From contig NC_039358.1 of assembly GCF_003573695.1 (NCBI RefSeq), positions 160,260,920 through 160,324,919 on the forward strand: a stretch of DNA of 64,000 bases, read 5' to 3'. The stretch comes from Papaver somniferum. Lineage: Eukaryota > Streptophyta > Magnoliopsida > Ranunculales > Papaveraceae. Positions 56,262-64,000 of this stretch are shown here, one piece after another. A program made the translations under genes and the position numbers. The notes beneath the pieces are model-generated. The model had not been told where the DNA came from. It was given only the letters and a program-made list of their open reading frames with translations, and searched no databases. Numbering within the stretch: position 1 is the stretch's first letter; each line of letters starts with the position of its first letter.

Positions 56262-58192
56262 CACACACACTGTATTAAGCCGCTATAGACACTAGCCTAC
56301 TCCAAACTAACTTCGGTATGGACTGTAGTTGAACCCCAATCAATCTCACACTGATCCAAGGTACAATTATGCTCCTACATCTCTGATCCCAGCATGATGC
56401 TACGTACTTGATTCCCTTAGCTGATCTCACCCACAACTAAGAGTTGCTATGACACAAAGTCGAAGACTTTAATAAAAAAATCTGTATCACACAGAAAAGT
56501 TTACAGTAATAGATAAATCCGTCTCCCACGAATATACCTACGAGTTTTGTTCCGTCTTTTGATAAATCAAGGTGAACATGAACCAATTGATAAACCGGAC
56601 TTATATTCCCGAAGAACATCCTAATATTATCAATCACCTCACAATAATCCTAATCAACACAGCGAAAAAAGATATTGTGGAATCACAAACGATGAGACGA
56701 AGTGTTTGTGATTACTTTTCTATCTTGCCTATCAGAGATATAAATCTCGAGCCAATTATTACAATTGTACTTGTAACGATAGAAGATGCAAGATCAGATC
56801 ACACAACTACAAGAAAAGTAGTATCAGTCTGGCTTCACAATCCCAATGAAGTCTTTAAGTCGTTAACCTGGTTTTAGAAGAAGAAACCAATGGTTAAAGG
56901 AGAATCGACTCTAGCTATGCAACTAGTATCACACGTAAGGTGTGGGGATTAGGTTTTCCAGTTGCTAGAGTTCTCCATTATATAGTCTTTCAAATCAGGG
57001 TTTGCAATCCATGTTAGCTTGGTAACAAAGCATTCAATATTCACCGTTAGATGAAAACCTGATTAGATTCAAGCTAATATTTCTCAACCGTTGGATCGGA
57101 AACTTAGCTTTTTACACACAAATGAAATGTCCAATTTTGGGTTTATGTAGCCGTTCCCAAACATTAACATTTGTTGGTTCAACAATAGTTAACCAAATGG
57201 TTAGCCATATGATTACTTTCATATCCACCATATTCTTCTTCACCGTAACTAGTTCAAATGAACTAGTTAGAGAGTTTTTCAATTGCTTAGATCTTATGTA
57301 ACTACACAAGACACAATCGAAGCAAAAAGGGTTTGATTCACTCGAATCAGTTCATGAACTTTATAGCCACGGTTTGCAAAAGCATTCCTTAGTTTATATA
57401 AACATGAGTTCAAGAACAACCGATTTTAGATATAACCTGCTCAAGTTAGCGGACTGGGTTCGCGGACTTATGCTCACGGAAGGAGTTCACAAACTCCAGC
57501 ATAAATTCTTGGGTCGAGAACTTCCGCCAGTTCGCGGACTTGGCTCACACCACATTCCGTTTCTCTTGATCAACAAAGTTCGCAAACTTTGGTTCAAGGA
57601 ATAAGGACTTATACATATATGTGTTTCCACAATAGTGCTTATATCTTACCAATAGTTATGTAATCTAAACTCTCATTTCAATCATTGAAACATTCTCAGA
57701 GGACATTATATAGCCGTTATTCACATACCATTTTTCGTCAGAGCAATTTCCAAAGTGATTGAAACATAACATGACATTCGTCACTAGGTAAAGATGAATT
57801 TGGCTATAGTGAAAGCTTACCAACACATATTTCGAGAAATAGATAGGCGAGTTACACTCGGCTCGAAATAGCAAATGCGTATAGTGAAAGTCTATATATC
57901 AAAACGACTTTTGTCTCAAGAATAGGAGATAGAGTAGATAGACTTTTGAGTGGCAGATAAGTTTAAGTCTCCACATACCTTTTAGTCGATGAAGATCCAC
58001 CAGTTCCTTGAGTAGTCCTTCGTCTTGTATGATGATTTCCATGGAGTCTTTAACTCAACTACACTTTCTATCCTAGTCCGAGACCTTTAGCTATATAGGC
58101 TAGAAATAAAGACTTATAGTTTTGATCACTAACATTGACAAACATGCTTGAGATAGCAAAGCATGCGAGTTCGATCGGGCAATGCTCTAACA
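56262..58192 (-). repeat. Minus-strand copia 5' LTR, outer piece
   Basis: Continues the LTR after the pol-less gypsy (TGTATTAAGCCGCTATAG...) to TAACA at 58,192. Matches 32,700-34,608. It starts in a short AC run that includes the target duplication. Confidence 0.9.
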
Positions 58193-59043
58193 GGGGGTAC
58201 CGTTATCAGTAATGATGTGCTTAGGTACGCCAAAACGACAAATGATGTATTCCTTAATAAATGTTGCAATTGTCGCTCCAGTGGTTCCTCGAAGAGGAAT
58301 GGCTTCAACCCATTTGGTAAAGTATTCCGTCGCAGTTATGATATACTCATGCTGTTTTGAGGATGATGGATTGATTTTCCCAATAATATCAAATGCCCAG
58401 CTGTAGAAAGGCCATGGACTACTTACTGAGTGAAGCGGGTGCAAGGCACGTGGATGAGATTCCCGTGAGTCTGGAATTCACGGCATTTATGAACAAACGA
58501 TGTTGCATCATCCTCCATGGTTGGCCAGTAATACCTTTCGTGTACTTGGAGGAACAGTTTCTTCTTTCCTTGGTGTTCGCCCTCATGCATTTCTTTTAAC
58601 ATGGTCGGGATTTCAGATTTTGCCAAACATCGTAGCAAATTGCCTCCAAAAATTTTGAGGTATAGGATTTCCTCATGAAGTACGAATATTTTAGCCTTTT
58701 GTTTCATCTTGGCTGCATCTTTCTTGTTGGCAGGGAGCACACCATCGTGAAGATAGTTGATGTATGGTTCTCGCCAGTCCCCAATATAGCTAACGTTAAA
58801 GACCTCCAATTGATGTGGTGGAGCTTGACAACTGGGGGAAGAACCTTGAAGTAATCGAGATTGTGTTTCCATATCCGTCCAGTTGTAGCCAAGGCGTTGA
58901 AGACGTCGGTAAAGAGTCACCACTAACGTTTGTTCACAGATTTCACCGTGAATACGGTTAAGTTTTAGTTGTGCTTCTTCGTCTCCGAGACATCTTGATA
59001 GGGATCCGTCTGGGTTTCGATGGTATAATACTCCGTGAAACAT
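58193..59043 (-). pseudogene. Outer gypsy linker and integrase N-terminal half
   Basis: The 206-codon frame 59,043-58,423 contains FHGVLYHRNPDGSLSRCLG, GDWREPYINYL and the HHCC finger (EMHEGEHQGKKKLFLQVHER, then CREFQTHG with one cysteine of the pair kept). An overlapping frame 58,444-58,198 continues with the integrase core: PFYSWAFDIIGKI (first aspartate) and IITDNGTP (second aspartate), stopping at the copia insertion. The rest is at 9,183-9,844. One frameshift near 58,430 and the insertion disable it. Confidence 0.88.
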
Positions 59044-59209
59044 GAAGAAGTTTTGTAGAGTCTTGAGACTAACCTTTCCCTGGGAAAGCGAACTGTTAAG
59101 CTCTTAAATAATCGGAGTTCTCCAATCATCATCTTCAGTATCCTCGGATTGTAGAAGCCACGTTGACGTTACGGTCCGCCTCCTTACTGTCAAAGTCTCT
59201 TCCAGACCT

Positions 59210-59600
59210 TCGAATTGCAGCTTTTAGGCTAATGTAGCTGAGCAATCGGCGTGTTTGTTGTTATTGCGACCGATATGGGTTATAGTTGCATCAGCAAAGT
59301 AGTTCAACAGCTTTTGCGCCTCAGATCTGTAGGGGGCTAGTGTTACCTCTTTGAGCGATTATACCCCATTCATCTGGTTGACCAGTAGTTTAGAGTGGCC
59401 TCTTACTTCTAGATGTGTGGCTCCTGCTTGTTTGGCTAGCGACAATCCTATGAGGAAAGCTTCGTACTCTGCTGAATTGTTGGTGCACTGAAAGTCCAGC
59501 TTGAAAGAATGTGAAAAGACTTCATCAGTTGGAGATACTAGAACTACACCTTCTCCTCCGGTATTACTGCTAGGGGTTGAGGATCAGTCGAAATACAACA
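59210..59600 (-). pseudogene. Archaeal-type second RNase H (aRNH) of the outer gypsy
   Basis: On the minus strand LLYFD joins GVVLVSPTDEVFSHSFKLDF, YEAFLIGLSLAKQAGATHLE and, after stops, LLNYFADATITHIGRNNNKH with ADCSA. It corresponds to 14,700-15,090 in the plus-strand gypsy. Stop codons follow LLYFD and interrupt the middle. Confidence 0.75.
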
Positions 59601-60078
59601 ACCGCGCTTCCTCTTTCTGGAAACTCCCAGGGAGATCTTCATGTAGCGGAGTAGTACCTTCTCCTGGGAATGCTGCTAGTAGATTTGCTACTGCTTGTCC
59701 TTTAATAGACCGCGGAGGAGTGCATGTTATATCAAGCTCTGACATCTGGAGTAACCATTTGGCTGGCCGTCCTATCAAGGCCGTTTTTGAGAGTAAGAAC
59801 TTGACAGGATCAGCTTTAGCTATTAGCACTACTTTGTTTGACAACAAGTAGTGTCTGAACTTCTGAATAGCGTGAATTAGGGCTAAACACGCTTTTTCTG
59901 CCTTAGGATACCTGAGTTCAGCATCTCTTAAGGTACGGCTGAAGTAGTATATAGGGTGTTCAATCCCTTCATCATCTTCTTGAGCAAGGAGGGCTCCAAC
60001 GGCGGCATCGCTGGAAGCAGTATAGAGGCACACCGGTCTCCCTTGTATAGGAGATTTCATAATGGCCGGTGATGACAA
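59584..60078 (-). pseudogene. RNase H (first copy) of the outer gypsy
   Basis: 164 open codons: LYTASSDAAVGALLAQEDD, YYFSRTLRDAELRYPKAEKA, FRHYLLSNKVVLIAKADP and LLQMSELDI, the canonical gypsy RNase H layout including the tether to aRNH (AAFPGEGTTPLHEDLPG). No internal stop, but separated from reverse transcriptase by a break near 60,110. Confidence 0.85.
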
Positions 60079-60108
60079 TATTTGCTGAATCTTCCGAAAG
60101 GCTTCTTG

Positions 60109-61300
60109 TTACTGCATGGACCAAATAAAGCTTGCTCCCTTTTTCAGCAAGGGAATGTATGAAGCGACAAGCTGGGCTAATTCGGATATAAAACGTCGAA
60201 TGTAGTTTACCTTGCCCATGAATCTTTGGAGTTCTTTCACAGTTTGCGGAGGAGGCATCGTGAGGATGGCTTGAGTCTTGGCCGGATCTACCTTGATTCC
60301 TTCAGCAGTTACTTGAAATCTTAGAAATTTGCCGGAAGATACCCCAAAAGCGCATTTCAAAGGGTTCATCTTCAGTTTGTATTCACGGAATCTTTCGAAC
60401 ACTTGCCGTAAAATTTCTGTGTGGGCCGCTCGAGTTTTTGATTTGAACACTATGTCATCTACATAATATTCAACTTGTTTGTGCATCATGTCGTGGAAAA
60501 TTGCAGTCATGGCGCTGGTAGGTAGCAACGACATTCTTCAAACCAAAAGGCATCACAGTATAATAAAAGTTTCCAAGAGGGGTTCGAAAAGCCGTCTTAC
60601 TTGCGTCATGCTCATACATCTTTATCTGATTGTAGCCGCTGTACCCGTCCATGAAGGAGAACATGCCATGTCCGCTGGTAGCGTCCACTAGCATATCGAT
60701 GTTGGGAAGAGGAAAATTATCCTTGAGGCAGCATTTGTTCAGATCTCTGAAATCAACGCAGCATCTAATTTGACTACTTTTCTTTTTTACGGGAACCACG
60801 TTGGCTAACCAGGTAGGATGGTGAATGGGCTTGATGAAGCCGGCAACTAGCAGTTTCTGAATCTCGGTCTTGATTTGTTCTTCCACGTCGTGTCTGAACT
60901 GCCTTGGAGATTGTTTGACTGGCTTGGATCCAGGTATTATGTGTAGATGAATAGTGACCAGTTTTTCATCCAGGTCGGGCATTTCCTCATATGTCTATGC
61001 AAATATGTCTTGATACTCCTTGAGAAGATTCACGAGCTTTGTGCGATCGTCTGCACATAAATTCGAACTGATGGAGATAGGTCTTGGAGATTCTTCATCC
61101 CCGATGTTGATGATTTCGAGTTCATCGGTTGTGGAGTCGGTGCCGTCCTGTAACTATCATGGAGCATCTGGTACTTCTTCTTGCAGCCTGTCATTGTTGT
61201 TGCATTCTATTGGGCGGAGAGACTGGGTGACAGTCTCCCCTGCTAATTGCTAACAGCGGCGCCGGTATACAGTTTTCCCTTTTTGGTCACGACTCGCCAC
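60109..61300 (-). pseudogene. Reverse transcriptase of the outer gypsy
   Basis: Readable from DQKGKTVYRRR at about 61,280. EYQDIFA is followed by a stop near 60,995, where tryptophan is expected. The frame 60,982-60,470 holds HPTWLANVVPVKKK, CVDFRDLNK and FMDGYSGYNQI; a two-base deletion near 60,513 shifts to the frame 60,534-60,109 with YYVDDIV (catalytic aspartates) and TMPPPQTVKELQRFMGKVNY. Closely related to 13,286-14,257. Confidence 0.88.
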
Positions 61301-61473
61301 AAAGGTCCGCTCCCTCTTAGTATGGAGATGAGCTGAGCCTTCGCTTGATGAAGAAGAATTAGTGCATCCTGTCAGCAGAGGCGCGCCGCGAGACTTGGTC
61401 TCTCTGTTCAGTGATGTGAGAAGGTCTTCCTCCTCGATCGACGGCCACGTGGGGAGTGGAGTGCAGTAAACCT

Positions 61474-64000
61474 TGTAATAGGATCCGGAGATGCCTATTT
61501 ATAATAACCGCAATTGCACGGTGTCCAACTAGTAGACAGAGGCAAGTACGGGTCGAACCCACAAGGAGCGGTGGAAATACCGATAAATAATATCTCTAAT
61601 CGAAAACAATACTTTTGGGATTTTAAGGATTAAGAATGAAATAATAAAGTTAAACTAAACTAATAGAGTAAATCCAAAGGAAAAGTCGGTAACCAGGGTT
61701 TCATGGTATCCACTACTATCTCTATTTAATTACTGAACTGAAACATGATTGCAAATATATGTTCATTGTTCATTATATCGACACCACCTATTATATGTAT
61801 TAGAGTCGCAAATATCACTGGGACACCCTAAGCATGGCACATCAAAAGACTAAACCCAAGCAAGCACCATCAAATTGTGTTAGCGAGAAAGTTATACAAA
61901 ATTAAATTATTGATTCACAAATTGTATCTGGCTCTTCTAAGTATAACCCATCAAAGGACTCAACCCAAGCATGAAGTATCAAATAATGAGACCAAAACTA
62001 TTTGTAAAACTATCCAATTACGCACAAAGGTTACTACTAAACCGATGGAGCAACAACTCATTTTTTCAATAAATCAATAAACAATATTCGAAAATCAATC
62101 TATTCGAATCATAATGGTCTTTGCTCAGTTATTCAAATCAAATAACCTAATGCCCCAAGTGGTTTCCACCATAAACCCTAATTACATAAAAATCTAGCAA
62201 GACATGATTAAGGGTTTCTTAAAAACCCAAATAAAACAAAGAAGACAAGATAAAGAGATTAAACCCAAAGGATCGTCGTCTTCTCTTCTCTTTGTTATGC
62301 TCAGATCTTTGCGGCAACAAGGTTCTTCTCCTCTCCGGCACTTCCAAGGTGGCCGCACTTCTCCCTCTCTGTCTGTCACTAACAGAGAAGAACGAAAGCT
62401 AATTCTTCCCAAAACCGGCCTCCCTGGTTCTTCCAGTTTCTGTTCTCTGCTTATAAGCTGCGAGAAACATGACTAAAACCTAGCCTATTGCCAAGGCCCA
62501 GTCCAATTACTGCCAATATCCAATACCAGTTCCTGCTCCTTCGCCTGACCCCAGCATCAATCATTCTTCTCGTCTTCTCGAACTCCAAACTCAGACCACA
62601 CTAAATAACTCTCTTCCGAACCCACACAAAAGCCATCGACTCAACCAATGCGAACTTCAAGTCAACAGCAGCAGCTTCTTTGTTTCCTCCATCATCAACC
62701 AAGAATCCAAAAGCCATCACCATCGTGAATATACCATCTCCGTCTGGCCACAACAACAACTTCTTTTCGCGATCTTCTCCACCGGTAGCACAACCCCCAT
62801 TGGATTTCAGCCAACACCCCTGGAATCCATGATCGATGTTGTTTTGTTGTTTTTCAATTGAGTCTTGCACTACAAACCAATTTCGAACCACATCCAGACG
62901 TACCAATTTCAGTTGATGCCAAGAACCCAAATTCAGCTCTTTCGGGAAACCGATCACTCCATTTTCTGACCCTGTAAACACTTATTTCCGACTGCAACAG
63001 CTCATGTTCTTTCTTCCTCCGATCTTTTCTTTCCTCCATCAATAGCACCAGTACTCTTTTATCTTGTCTCAACTGGTTGCACGAGTTCAGCCATTGGAAC
63101 CAAGGCCATGAACTCAACACCATCACTCGACATTATTTCCTTGTTCGCTGCCATCTTCTTCTCTGTTCAATTGCTTGAATTGAGACCAACCACTTCAAAG
63201 TCAAGAGCACTCAGACTAAACCCAACTTCAGTTCATAGCAACCACCAAAGTCTGTAAGTACCCATCTTCCTTGAAACCAACATCCCATCCAGTTCTCGGC
63301 ATCAAGACCAATACCGGAGCATCTGAACACCACCTACACCACGACAGTAAACTCTCAATCAACCAACACAACCACTGCATGCAACAGCAGCTGATTCAAT
63401 CACCCACAAACAGACCCATAGAACACAATACACTTCTCCATCTTCAGTCCGTCTACTGATATCTCATGTAATGCCAACACCAGCATCTCAATTCTTCGTC
63501 TCAGCTGCCTAGCGATACAATAATGGCAGCAGCTTTAATTTGTCTTCCATGTATATACGGCCAGCACTAGTTTCGAACCAAGCTTTTGATCACCACTTCT
63601 GTTTGTTTTTGCCATTTCTCAGTCACCCTAACAAGCTGGTTATACTGCAGCTGCTTGGAATTTCAACACCAGTTTGTTTAAGAAATGAAAATGAAACTTT
63701 CTTTCACATTCAAACCCTTGGTGGACAGTTCCCCACGCCTTAGCCTCTAACAACACCATGTACCACTCATTGTTACTCCTAGTGGACTTGGCGTGCTTGC
63801 ATAAGAGCACTGTTTGATTGATGCTTACAAACTATGAAATATAGCCAAGCAGGCGCTGCTAGATACATAAAATGTGGGCTGCCAATAAATTTGCACCTCT
63901 CCTGCAGCAAATGTCATTTTTGCTTTCCTTGAGCCAATTATTGTTCCGGTAATCAAGTTTCTTTGTACATTCTACAAAAGCACTAAAGTAATGTCATTAG
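61474..64000. other. Unidentified repeat-like sequence to the window end
   Basis: From TGTAATAGGATCCGGAG at 61,474 the sequence no longer matches gypsy. The phrase TACGGGTCGAACCCACAAGG (61,548-61,567) and the A+T-rich stretch with repeated ACCCAAGCATGAAGTATCAAA-like phrases up to 62,200 are typical of LTR regions of large non-autonomous plant retrotransposons, which suggests a further element running past the window. From 62,250 to 63,760 the sequence is C-rich on the + strand, with no domain in any frame. Orientation and family cannot be settled here. Confidence 0.4.

Larger units (their letters stand above)
9845..58192 (-). mobile_element. Minus-strand Ty1/copia-type element, non-autonomous (level 2), itself carrying three insertions
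   Basis: The element's own sequence is in five pieces: 9,845-10,084, 23,882-24,028, 32,672-39,135 and 56,262-58,192, with the internal region at 34,609-38,706. In element sense the 5' LTR ends at 38,707, followed by a PBS TGGTATCAGAGC matching initiator methionine tRNA. The 3' LTR starts at 34,608 after a PPT AAAGGGGGAGAT. Both LTRs are about 2.3 kb when insertions are removed. The internal region, about 4.1 kb, contains a gag remnant and no protease, integrase or reverse transcriptase, so mobility depended on other elements. The copia assignment rests on the PBS, LTR ends and gag knuckle. Confidence 0.85.
58193..61473 (-). mobile_element. Outer Ty3/gypsy element, 5' segment (level 1)
   Basis: Minus-strand pol from the spacer before reverse transcriptase (61,300) to the middle of integrase (58,193), in the order reverse transcriptase, RNase H, aRNH, linker, integrase. 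Gag and protease are missing: at about 61,474 the sequence changes to an unrelated repeat. Confidence 0.88.

Noticed and set aside
62601..63126. Minus-strand frames of 126 and 90 codons near the window end
   Set aside because: No domain, biased composition from C-rich + strand sequence, no start context or neighbours to support them.

Overview
The window is plant nuclear DNA, A+T-rich, with one recognisable host gene at the left end and, from 5,345 to at least 61,473, one dense nest of LTR retrotransposons. The organism is a eudicot by gene and repeat style; a basal eudicot such as a poppy relative would fit, but the sequence does not prove it. Host part (1-5,344): a two-exon gene for a formiminotransferase-like protein (1,765-3,018, + strand) lies between gene-poor flanks that hold short tandem repeats.

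The nest has four levels, worked out from LTR ends (TG..CA), primer-binding sites (PBS), polypurine tracts (PPT) and target-site duplications (TSD). Level 1 is a minus-strand Ty3/gypsy element (3' LTR 5,345-7,602; pol from 61,300 down to 58,193, then 9,844 down to 9,183). Its integrase is cut by level 2, a minus-strand Ty1/copia element (9,845-58,192; TSD GGGGG, left copy GGGTG). Both LTRs of that copia element carry level-3 insertions. In its 3' LTR sit a plus-strand gypsy (10,085-23,881; TSD CAAGT) and a plus-strand copia of its own family (24,029-32,671; TSD derived from AAACC). In its 5' LTR sits a plus-strand, pol-less gypsy (39,136-56,261). Level 4 is a minus-strand, probably Athila-like non-autonomous element (45,200-51,976; perfect TSD GACAC) inserted in the antisense gene of the pol-less gypsy. 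From about 61,474 to the end of the window another, unidentified repeat appears to truncate the outer gypsy.

The three gypsy elements have related PPTs and all carry an antisense open reading frame between pol (or gag) and the 3' LTR. In the pol-less copy this reading frame encodes a plant mobile domain (PMD) protein plus a C-terminal module; the other two retain mainly the C-terminal module (GGF or GDF...LYTKI...) followed by a coiled coil. Antisense extra ORFs are known from the Tat lineage of gypsy elements, and the second, archaeal-type RNase H domain in pol supports the Tat assignment.

Both copia elements lack pol: one keeps a gag remnant with a CCHC knuckle, the other has a 343-codon ORF resembling a putative plant transposon protein domain. 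All pol, gag and antisense frames in the nest carry stops or frameshifts or are physically split, except the acidic ORF of the level-4 element, which is open for 330 codons. The only apparently intact gene is the formiminotransferase-like one. No tRNA, rRNA or CRISPR features were seen.
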